From Lentisphaeraceae bacterium (lineage in GTDB: Bacteria > Verrucomicrobiota > Kiritimatiellia > RFP12 > UBA1067): a DNA stretch of 33,158 nt. The notes beneath the pieces were generated by a model. The model saw only the letters and a list, made by a program, of their open reading frames with translations. It did no database searches and had not been told where the DNA came from. Location: NCBI GenBank assembly GCA_004551905.1, contig SFPL01000031.1, forward strand, positions 1-33,158, read 5' to 3'. Of this stretch, positions 26,921 to 33,158 are shown piece after piece (within the stretch, counting starts at the first letter, position 1; the number at the start of each line of letters is the position of its first letter). Both the position numbers and the translations under genes were made by a program.

Positions 26921-26950
26921 ATTATACCATAATTCTCCGCTCCCTGCCGA
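26921..26950 (-). promoter_or_regulatory. carB promoter
   Basis: Extended -10 TGGTATAAT (hexamer 26921-26926), then ACAC; -35 TCGGCA (26945-26950) with 18-base spacer. The -35 lies in the heptamer repeat that starts at 26939. Confidence 0.7.
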
Positions 26951-27001
26951 CCACCAACCACCGCCCGCTGACCACTGGCTACTGACTGCTGGTTGCTGAC
27001 C
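26939..27001. repeat. Degenerate heptamer repeat upstream of carB
   Basis: Nine heptamers in perfect 7-base phase on the plus strand: GCTCCCT, GCCGACC, ACCAACC, ACCGCCC, GCTGACC, ACTGGCT, ACTGACT, GCTGGTT, GCTGACC. Consensus RCTGRYY. It lies between the epmA-like stop (27025) and carB, includes the carB -35, and resembles heptamer tandem repeats seen in intergenic DNA of cyanobacteria and other phyla. Confidence 0.75.
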
Positions 27002-27024
27002 ACTTGCACACTTCCTGGCTCGTG

Positions 27025-27939
27025 CTACGCCGGCGCCCTGACATCCACGATGTTCCCGGCGCCGACGAGCGCCATCACCAACCGGTCGACGCCGAGCGCC
27101 GCGCCAGCGGCGCGGCCGATCGCTGGAAGCGAGCAAAGGAACTCCTCGTCGAGCGGGTAGTCCTCCTCGCCCAGTTCGCGGCGGCGCGCGCGGGCATGCT
27201 CAAAGCGGCGGCGCTGCTCGGCGGCGTCGCAGAGCTCGGAGAAGCAGTTCGCGAGCTCAATGCCGTCCCAGTAGAACTCCCAGCGCTCGGCGTAAGGCTC
27301 CCCTTCGCCGGAAACAAGCGCAAGCGACGCCGCCGCAGGCGGATAGTCGGTCAGGAACACGCCGCCGCCCATCGCCTTGATCGCCGGCTCCACCTTCGTC
27401 GCCATGTCGAAGTCGAAGCGGTCCTGGTCCCATTCGCCGCTCCAGGGGTCCCAGCCGGCGAGGCGGCGGTAGGCGTCGCGCACGGCGAGGACCTCCGCGG
27501 ACGAGTCCATGCACCGCAGGCCCGGCGCGGCGTCCGAAACCGCCGCAAGCAGCTCCGCGAGGTCGTCGCGAAGCTCAAGGTAGCCGACGCCGCGGCGGTA
27601 CCACTCGAGCATCGTAAACTCCGGATTGTGCCGAGACCCACGCTCGCCTTCGCGGAAGCACGACCCGATCTGGTAGATCCGCTCCATGCCCGCGGCGAGG
27701 AGCTTCTTCATCTGCAGTTCCGGCGACGCCCTGAGATAGGTGGTCGGCGTTCCCCGCGCCGTCTCCGGCACGACCGGCGGCGGCACCACCGGGCAGTCGA
27801 TGTGCTCCTCCGGCGCCGGCGCGGCGATGCGCACCGCCGTCTCTACCTCGACGAAGCCACGGTTGTCGAAGAACGAGCGTATCGCGGCAACAATGCGCGC
27901 ACGCATTTCGAGAAGCGGGATTCGCTCCGCCGCGGTCAT
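27025..27939 (-). CDS. epmA: EpmA-like (PoxA/GenX) lysyl-tRNA synthetase paralogue
   Basis: A 304-residue class II synthetase catalytic domain with no anticodon-binding domain. Motif 2 is CFREGERGSRHNPEFTMLEWY, and motif 3 is GAALGVDRLVMALVG; TYLRASPELQMKKLLAAGMERIYQIG is the family signature. EpmA attaches beta-lysine to elongation factor P; efp and epmB are not in the window. Length matches EpmA (about 325) and rules out full LysRS (about 500). ATG 27939 overlaps the methyltransferase stop as ATGA and has GAAAGG upstream; a longer start at 28320 would run through that gene. It is the last gene of the rpmH unit. Confidence 0.9.
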   Translation of the reverse strand: MTAAERIPLLEMRARIVAAIRSFFDNRGFVEVETAVRIAAPAPEEHIDCPVVPPPVVPETARGTPTTYLRASPELQMKKLLAAGMERIYQIGSCFREGERGSRHNPEFTMLEWYRRGVGYLELRDDLAELLAAVSDAAPGLRCMDSSAEVLAVRDAYRRLAGWDPWSGEWDQDRFDFDMATKVEPAIKAMGGGVFLTDYPPAAASLALVSGEGEPYAERWEFYWDGIELANCFSELCDAAEQRRRFEHARARRRELGEEDYPLDEEFLCSLPAIGRAAGAALGVDRLVMALVGAGNIVDVRAPA

Positions 27940-29156
27940 GAGAACCTTTCGAGATGCTTCGAGAGAATCGACGCGAGTCTCGTCTCCAGCCACGGCGTCA
28001 CCTGCCAGAAGTCCCTGAGCGCGAGGTACTCGCCGACTGCCGCGGCCTGTCCGCTCTTCACCCCCGACTCGCAGCGGAGCATGATGTTGCGCGCGGTCGC
28101 GTCCGGCGAGACGAACTCCACCACCTGGACGCGGTAGCCGAGGATGCGCATGATCATCGCGCGGAAGGAGTCGGTGAGGATGTCGCAGAGCCGCTCGCGG
28201 AGGATCGACTGGCGGAGCAGCCCCGCGAAGGCGTCGGTTCCGGCGGCGCGTCCGCGTCCGAGCACCTTCTGAAGCTCGTGCTGGCAGCAGGGCGCGCTGA
28301 GGACGCACTTCGCCTTCCATTCCACCGCCTTGGCGAGCGCCTCGTCGGTCGCGGTGTCGCAGGCATGGAGCGAAACCACCATGTCCGCAGCGCCGCCCGG
28401 AGGCTCAAACGCGGCGATGTCCGCCTCAACGAAGGTAACGCGCTCTCCGAGGTCGAGCTGTCCGGCCATGCGGCGGGCCGACTCGACCACGTCGCTCCGC
28501 CTGTCCACCCCGATCACCTTCGCGCCGTCGATCTTCAGCACCTCGACGAGATAGCAGGCGAGCGTGAGCGTGAGGTACGCCTTGCCGCAGCCGCAATCGA
28601 CCACGGTGAAGCTCCCCTGCCCATCGTGGCGCACTGTCTCGCCGACCATGCGCAGAAACTCGTTGACCTGGTCGTACATGCCGCGCATCGACGCGCGCAC
28701 CTTGCCCGACCCGTCGGCGATGCCGGTCGCCCTGAGCAGCGCCGAGGAGTCGAAGGCCGAAAGCGGCAGACGCTTGACGCGGTCGTGGGGCATCACCGTT
28801 ACCTCTCGGTCCATCTCGGCCGAGCGCGAGACGACGACCCGCCCCTTTCTCGTCACCCGCACATGCAGGTCGCCCTTGCCAGTCATCAGGTGGAGCTCGC
28901 GAGCCCCCTTCTGGTAGAGAATCTCCTCCAGCCCGGCGGCCGCCTCTGCCGCGGAGAGGTTCTTCACCTGCACCTGGCCGTCGTCGGTCATCTCCGCCTG
29001 GAACTTCCGCTCGCCGCCGATCTCCACCGGTCGCATCGCGATCCGGAAGGCCGCGCCGCCGCGCCGGACGGACTGGACGATCTTCATGAACCCGTCGCCC
29101 AGGACCCGCGACCGGATCTCGTCCTTCAGTTTCGGCTCGAGCTCGAAGCGTCCCAT
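27936..29156 (-). CDS. SAM-dependent methyltransferase (Methyltransf_32-like)
   Basis: A 406-residue class I methyltransferase. The C-terminal half holds the SAM-binding motif VDCGCGKAYLTLTLACYL, acidic loop VIGVDRRSDVVESA, HACDTATDEALAKAV and APCCQHELQKVL, the pattern of the GSTCD/METTL25-type domain 32, thought to act on RNA, with substrates unproven. Residues 1-165 form an accessory domain without a known name to me. ATG 29156 is ten bases after the yidC fusion stop with GGGGA upstream; a longer start at 29282 would lie in the yidC fusion. ATGA overlap with epmA suggests coupling. Confidence 0.78.
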   Translation of the reverse strand: MGRFELEPKLKDEIRSRVLGDGFMKIVQSVRRGGAAFRIAMRPVEIGGERKFQAEMTDDGQVQVKNLSAAEAAAGLEEILYQKGARELHLMTGKGDLHVRVTRKGRVVVSRSAEMDREVTVMPHDRVKRLPLSAFDSSALLRATGIADGSGKVRASMRGMYDQVNEFLRMVGETVRHDGQGSFTVVDCGCGKAYLTLTLACYLVEVLKIDGAKVIGVDRRSDVVESARRMAGQLDLGERVTFVEADIAAFEPPGGAADMVVSLHACDTATDEALAKAVEWKAKCVLSAPCCQHELQKVLGRGRAAGTDAFAGLLRQSILRERLCDILTDSFRAMIMRILGYRVQVVEFVSPDATARNIMLRCESGVKSGQAAAVGEYLALRDFWQVTPWLETRLASILSKHLERFS

Positions 29157-29166
29157 TCCCCAGGCC

Positions 29167-32100
29167 TCAGTCCGCGTTGACGAAATCAAGGACGGCCCGG
29201 CGCACCTTCCACCATTCCGCCTTGCCGTCCAGCGCCGTCTTGAGGTCGAACGCCGCCGCGGCCTTCGCGAAGCCGGGCGCATCCGACGCGCGCAGGATAC
29301 GCGCCTTCTCCGCCGCAGCTATGCCGTTGCGCAGTTCGAGGAAGCGCCAGCTCGGCTCGCCGCCTGGATATGCGAGAAAGGTGTCGCCCGCGCGCCAGTC
29401 GCCGTAGCCGGCGTCGGCGAGCGGATCCTCCGGCCAGCTGTTCCACGCCCAGCGCAGGAAGCCGTCCATTCCCGCAAACGCAGGGTACGCACCGAGCCAG
29501 AACGGCTCCTCGCCGGCGGACTCCATGAAAGTGTTCGGCTTGACCGGCCAGCAGCAGACGTAGTATGTGGTCTTGAAGCCTTTTTCGCGGCGGCCGTCAC
29601 ACTCGGAAAGAAACTCGGGCGTGACGTGGGAGAGTATCTGCGAATAGACGTCGATGTCGATGCCCTTGAAGTCACTCGGCTTCCGGTTGCCGGCCATCGC
29701 GATGCGCAGGCCCGGGGCGTGGCGGTGGACGAAGTCGACCACCGCCTTCACCTGGTCCGGCTCGCGCTCGTCCATCGCGATGATGACGTCGTCGTACCAC
29801 CCCTTCTCCTTCAGGTGCGCGGCGAAACTCTTGATGAACGGCGCCCAGCGCGCCTCGAACTCCGGCGTGCCCGGCTTTTCCATGAGCTTCCAGGGGCAGA
29901 GCGTATAGCAGGAGATGTCCGGCCCGAGACCGCAGCTGCGGCCGAACTCCACGTATTCGTCGAAGAGCTCAAACTCTCCATCGACCATCGAATGGTAGGC
30001 GTCGCGGCACTGGTGGTCCCACGGCTCGTCAAGGAGGGTCACGGTAAGCGTCTTCTGCCCCGCCGTCGCCAGCAGTTCCCAGACCGGGCGCATCGCCGCG
30101 TAGTGCTCCTTCGAGAACGGCCTGACGCCCGCAATGCGAGCGACCGCCCACGGGTGCTGCCAGAGGTCGAGGTAGTACTTCCACTCCTTCGGCGGCGGCA
30201 GCACGCGGTCGAGCACCTTCACCTCCATCATCCCGCAGCGGTAGACGCCCGGCTTAGCGTCCGCCGGCACCGACACCTCCACCACTCTCGGCCCCGCGCC
30301 TGCGCCGCCCCACTCCACGCGGTCGTAGCGCTCCTCAAGACGCAGCGAGCCCGGCTCCGAGGCGAATTTCACCGGCCGCATCGCGCCGAGACGCATCTTC
30401 AGCGGCGCGGGCGCGGCACCCGCCTCGCAGAAGTCGGGCAGGCGCGCGGCCACCGTCTCGCCGCGCCACGCCTTCAGCTCGAAGGTGCGGGCGGAGGTGC
30501 CGAGCGCGAGCGACGCGAGCGCCAGCGCGAGCAGGACGGCGCCGTGGCGGCGCATCTGCCGCGTCGCCGGCGGGTCGATCACCTCCACCGCGGGCGCGGC
30601 CGCCGCGCGCTCCTTCGCGGTCTGGCGGCGGATAATCCACATCTGCACGATCGAGAAGAGGTTGGAGAGGAACCAGTAGAGCGAAAGCGCCGACGGGAAC
30701 GAATAGAACATGACGAGCATCATCAGCGGCATGAACACCATCATCATCCGCTGCTGGTTCTTGTCGCCGGTCGAAGGCGTGAATGCGCTCTGGAGCCCGG
30801 TCGAGACCGCCATCAGGATCGGCAGCAGATTGAGCCCGCCGAACGGGAACCAGCTCGCAAACAACCCTTCCGGCTCGGAGAGGTCGGCGATCCAGAGGAA
30901 CGGCGCGTACCGAAGCTCGACCGCGGACCTCAAGACATTGAAGAGCGCGATGAAAACCGGTATCTGGATCAGCATCGGCAGGCACGAGCTCGCGGGGTTG
31001 ACCTTTTCGGCGCGGTAGAGCGCCCAGGTCTCCTGCTGCATGCGCTGCGGATTGTCCTTGTACTTCGCCTGAATCTCCTTCATCTTCGGCTGCAGTTCCT
31101 GCATCTTCTTCATGCCCACCGTCGACTTGTGGGTAAGCGGCCAGAAGAGGAGCCGCACGAGGATCGTGAGGAGGATAATCGCGACGCCGAAGTTGGGAAT
31201 CCAGCCGTAGAAGAGGTTGAGCACCCAGACGAGCGGATAGCAGATCCACCGCCACATGCCGAACTCCATCACGTCCTTCATGCCGAGGTCCCAAAGGAGC
31301 GACTGCTTCTTGGGGCCGACGTAGAAGACGCTCGTGCGCTTTGCCGCGTCGTCTGTGAGCATGACGCTGGCGGAGACGGACGCCGGGCGGTAGCTGGCGG
31401 AGCCGATGTCGCGCGCGACCTTCGCGTCGAAGCCGGCGTTGGCCGCGGTTGACGAGCAGAACGCGGTCACGAAGAAGCGGTTCTTGACCGCCACCCACTG
31501 CTGCGCGCCGGGATACTTCACCAAAGTCTCCGCCGGCATCCCGGCCGCGCTCTTCGAGCCGCTGCAGCCGCCGGAAAGCCCGCCGACGAGATAGCCCTTG
31601 AGAAGGGAGTCGCCCTCGCAGTGGTGGATGACGCCCGGCTTGCCCTTGCCCGCGTCCATCGCCCAGCTGTCGACCGAGAGAAGATCGTTCTTCGAGTCTC
31701 CCATGCGCATCTGCCCGAGCGAGACCGCCCCGCCGATCCCGTCGTCGTCGAGGGTGATGCGGTAGCCCGCGCCGAGGCGGATGGTGCGGGACTTCTCGCC
31801 GTTGACGAAGCGGACGGAATCGGCACCCTCCTCCGTGACTTCGAACGCCTCGACCACCGCGCCTGCGCCGAGCGGCGAGTCGGCGAAGTCAAAGACGACT
31901 GGAGGGTTCTCGTCGGAGATCTCCCCGCAGTCCTTCGCGTACTTCTTCAAGGTCGCCTTCTTGACGACCGCGCCCCAGGTGGAAAGCTCCAGCTTGAGCT
32001 CCTCGTTCTCGAGCACGACCACCCGCTCCGGCACCGACGGCTTCGCCTGGGCTGGCTCTACCGCCGCGGGCACCCTGGACTCTTCACCGGCGGCGGACTC

Positions 32101-32268
32101 CGTCCGCGCGGCCTCGGCCTGCGCCGCGGCATTCGTCGCGGCGGCAACCGCCGCAGGATGCTCCGCCGCGTATTTCGCGCGCTCCTTGGCGCGGCCGAAC
32201 TCGCCCCAGATGTACCAGGCGAGAACCGCGCCCAGCAGCAGACAGATTATCTTTTCGCTCTTGTTCAT
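29167..32268 (-). CDS. yidC: YidC insertase fused to a GH123/DUF4091-like hydrolase domain
   Basis: A 1033-residue single frame. Residues 1-560 are a Gram-negative YidC: first helix (8-24), alanine-rich linker, periplasmic P1 domain (about 85-330) and the five-helix insertase core (about 345-555) with the hydrophilic-groove arginine in TILVRLLFWPLTHKS and the cytosolic hairpin MKKMQELQPKMKEIQAKY. After RQTAKERAAAAPAVEVIDPP the frame runs into MRRHGAVLLALALASLALG (from residue 572, ATG 30555), which looks like the signal peptide of a separate exported protein, then a 440-residue DUF4091/GH123-like domain with VTLLDEPWDH and an Asp-Glu pair near residues 833-834 (AMDEREPD). No stop separates them. 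The signal-like helix would put the hydrolase in the periplasm. ATG 32268 has GAGGA upstream and lies 2 bases after yidD. Confidence 0.88.
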   Translation of the reverse strand: MNKSEKIICLLLGAVLAWYIWGEFGRAKERAKYAAEHPAAVAAATNAAAQAEAARTESAAGEESRVPAAVEPAQAKPSVPERVVVLENEELKLELSTWGAVVKKATLKKYAKDCGEISDENPPVVFDFADSPLGAGAVVEAFEVTEEGADSVRFVNGEKSRTIRLGAGYRITLDDDGIGGAVSLGQMRMGDSKNDLLSVDSWAMDAGKGKPGVIHHCEGDSLLKGYLVGGLSGGCSGSKSAAGMPAETLVKYPGAQQWVAVKNRFFVTAFCSSTAANAGFDAKVARDIGSASYRPASVSASVMLTDDAAKRTSVFYVGPKKQSLLWDLGMKDVMEFGMWRWICYPLVWVLNLFYGWIPNFGVAIILLTILVRLLFWPLTHKSTVGMKKMQELQPKMKEIQAKYKDNPQRMQQETWALYRAEKVNPASSCLPMLIQIPVFIALFNVLRSAVELRYAPFLWIADLSEPEGLFASWFPFGGLNLLPILMAVSTGLQSAFTPSTGDKNQQRMMMVFMPLMMLVMFYSFPSALSLYWFLSNLFSIVQMWIIRRQTAKERAAAAPAVEVIDPPATRQMRRHGAVLLALALASLALGTSARTFELKAWRGETVAARLPDFCEAGAAPAPLKMRLGAMRPVKFASEPGSLRLEERYDRVEWGGAGAGPRVVEVSVPADAKPGVYRCGMMEVKVLDRVLPPPKEWKYYLDLWQHPWAVARIAGVRPFSKEHYAAMRPVWELLATAGQKTLTVTLLDEPWDHQCRDAYHSMVDGEFELFDEYVEFGRSCGLGPDISCYTLCPWKLMEKPGTPEFEARWAPFIKSFAAHLKEKGWYDDVIIAMDEREPDQVKAVVDFVHRHAPGLRIAMAGNRKPSDFKGIDIDVYSQILSHVTPEFLSECDGRREKGFKTTYYVCCWPVKPNTFMESAGEEPFWLGAYPAFAGMDGFLRWAWNSWPEDPLADAGYGDWRAGDTFLAYPGGEPSWRFLELRNGIAAAEKARILRASDAPGFAKAAAAFDLKTALDGKAEWWKVRRAVLDFVNAD

Positions 32269-32270
32269 CT

Positions 32271-32504
32271 TCAGTTCCTCCAACATCCCTTCGGCGGCAC
32301 CGGGTCGTGGCCCTTCGCCCCGAACGGATGGCACCGCAAAATCCTCCAAAGCCCCAGCAGTGTCCCTTTCGCCGCGCCATGCACCTTGAGCGCCTCTAGC
32401 ATATAGTTTGAGCAGCTGGGGGTGAACCGACAGCAGTCGCCGAAGAGCGGACTAAGCGTCGCCTGGTACGCCCTCACAAAAAGCTGCAATATCCTGGACA
32501 ACAT
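32271..32504 (-). CDS. yidD: Membrane protein insertion efficiency factor YidD
   Basis: A 77-residue protein with the YidD signature: LFVRAYQATLSPLFG, CCRFTPSCSNYMLEAL and LLGLWRILRCHPFG. It is a small membrane-associated factor that improves YidC-dependent insertion. Its start lies inside rnpA, overlapping by 53 bases, and yidC follows after 2 bases, the usual arrangement. Confidence 0.96.
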   Translation of the reverse strand: MLSRILQLFVRAYQATLSPLFGDCCRFTPSCSNYMLEALKVHGAAKGTLLGLWRILRCHPFGAKGHDPVPPKGCWRN

Positions 32505-32787
32505 CCTGCACCTTCTTCCCGGCGATCGCGCGCCTGGCGACGAACACCCACTCGGTATGCCCGGGCACGACGCCGCCCTTCACCAGCAGCCGGAACGCCT
32601 CGCGCATAAGGCGCTTCGCGCGATTGCGGTCGACCGCGTCGTGAAAGGTCTTTTTGGAAACCACGACGCCGGCCTGTCGGTCGGCGTCGGCTGACTCCAG
32701 CCGCCACGCGGCGAGGAGACGTCCCCTCAAGGGACGCCCCCGGTCGAAGACACGCTTGTACTTCGCGCCGGGGAGCCGCGTGGACAT
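32452..32787 (-). CDS. rnpA: Ribonuclease P protein component
   Basis: A 111-residue basic protein that assists the RNase P RNA in 5' processing of tRNA. The RNR signature is DRNRAKRLMREAFR, preceded by VVVSKKTFHDAV and followed by the beta-strand WVFVARRAI. It starts 13 bases after rpmH with a weak SD and runs 53 bases into yidD, so yidD translation is probably coupled to it. Confidence 0.95.
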   Translation of the reverse strand: MSTRLPGAKYKRVFDRGRPLRGRLLAAWRLESADADRQAGVVVSKKTFHDAVDRNRAKRLMREAFRLLVKGGVVPGHTEWVFVARRAIAGKKVQDVVQDIAAFCEGVPGDA

Positions 32788-32800
32788 TGGATAATCGCTG

Positions 32801-32938
32801 TCAGACCTGGGTCAGACGCTTGCGCCCCTTGGCGCGACGGCGCGCAAGCACCTTGCGCCCGCCCTTCGTCGCTTTACGCGCGCGATAGCCGATTTTCCTC
32901 TTCCGCTTGATCTTGGAAGGCTGCCATGTCATCTTCAT
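32801..32938 (-). CDS. rpmH: 50S ribosomal protein L34
   Basis: A 45-residue gene. The product reads MKMTWQPSKIKRKRKIGYR, then a basic stretch with the family core ATKGGRKVLARRRAKGRKRL, ending TQV; this is L34, usually beginning MKRTYQPS. The SD GAAAGGA lies about ten bases before ATG 32938. It heads the rpmH-rnpA-yidD-yidC unit, an order conserved across bacteria and often near dnaA and oriC. Confidence 0.97.
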   Translation of the reverse strand: MKMTWQPSKIKRKRKIGYRARKATKGGRKVLARRRAKGRKRLTQV

Positions 32939-32972
32939 GTTGCTTGATTCCTTTCAGTTGAAAAGTTTGTGT

Positions 32973-33002
32973 ATTTTACCATATTTACCCCGCACCACGC
33001 AA
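32973..33002 (-). promoter_or_regulatory. rpmH operon promoter
   Basis: -35 TTGCGT (32997-33002), 18-base spacer, extended -10 TGGTAAAAT (hexamer 32973-32978), then ACAC. It lies 34 bases before the rpmH start. Confidence 0.7.
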
Positions 33003-33158
33003 GCGCGCCGGGCGTTTTCCACGGATTACAAATACCCCCGTCGTCTCGGCTGCGCCGAGCCGCCGTGGACATTTGTAAGCGGTTTTGCGCGACGAGACCC
33101 TGCGGCACCGCCTGTTCAGGGCATGACAAGCCACCCGACGGGATGCCGACGGGGACAG
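33003..33158. other. Non-coding right end with inverted repeats
   Basis: I see no gene in the last 156 bases. They hold TTACAAAT (33026-33033) and its exact inverse ATTTGTAA (33071-33078), CCACGG (33019-33024) and its inverse CCGTGG (33063-33068), and a perfect hairpin CTCGGC-TGC-GCCGAG (33045-33059) between them. TTTTCCACG (33015-33023) is a near-match to a DnaA box. Near rpmH this could be part of a replication-origin region, but the evidence is thin. Confidence 0.35.

Noticed and set aside
27940..28320. Longer start for the EpmA-like protein
   Set aside because: The extra codons are an out-of-frame reading of the methyltransferase gene; ATG 27939 has an ATGA overlap and gives the normal EpmA length.
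29086..31452. Plus-strand open frame of 788 codons
   Set aside because: Antisense to the yidC fusion, with arginine/histidine-rich composition and no domain.
32935..33129. 64-codon minus-strand frame upstream of rpmH
   Set aside because: It spans the rpmH promoter and inverted repeats, has no SD or family resemblance, and overlaps the rpmH start.

Overview
The window is about 33 kb of high-GC bacterial chromosome. All protein genes I accept lie on the minus strand; the only plus-strand gene is a tRNA-Glu at 18121-18195. Outer-membrane machinery (LptE-like, LptF/G permease, BamD-like, DUF481 porin-like protein, secretin) shows a Gram-negative envelope. The GldA/GldFG-type ABC cassette with a DUF4340 protein, the dispersed sec genes and the style of the sequence suggest the PVC group (Verrucomicrobiota/Kiritimatiellota-like), but that placement is inference; no rRNA or other firm marker is present.

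Layout, in the direction of transcription (right to left). (1) 33158-27025: rpmH, rnpA, yidD, yidC fused to a GH123/DUF4091-like domain, a SAM methyltransferase and an EpmA-like ligase, from one promoter at about 32973. (2) 26876-22512: carB and an LptF/LptG permease. (3) 22465-18198: asd, a BamD-like protein, an LptE-like lipoprotein, a stand-alone AsnC/RAM-domain protein and a TPR protein. (4) tRNA-Glu on the plus strand, then dprA. (5) 16823-14995: pcnB and a YfgM-like membrane-anchored TPR protein. (6) 14925-11583: secG, a PgpA-nucleoside hydrolase fusion, an SDR and an unknown membrane protein. (7) 11474-7296: gldA-like ATPase, GldF-GldG fusion, DUF4340 protein. (8) 7211-1189: secY, gtrA-like, secretin, DUF481 protein and a B12-binding radical SAM protein. 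(9) 1196-1: the broken remains of a DNA adenine methyltransferase, ending in what looks like an IS21-type insertion-sequence end.

Most transcription units start from a very uniform promoter: an extended -10 (TGGTATAAT) followed by ACGC, with a weak TTG-type -35 eighteen bases upstream. Inside units, stop and start codons often overlap (ATGA, GTGA, TAATG, TGATG), implying translational coupling.

The theme is envelope biogenesis: SecY, SecG, YidC, YidD, a YfgM-like Sec accessory, BamD/LptE/LptG-like proteins and a secretin. The most unusual features are two in-frame fusions of a housekeeping multi-pass membrane protein to a hydrolase of a normally exported family: YidC to a GH123-like domain and PgpA to a nucleoside hydrolase. 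Other items are a radical SAM protein with CX4CX2C cysteine spacing, degenerate heptamer repeats upstream of the pcnB and carB promoters, and an in-frame coding-like tail after the dprA stop.
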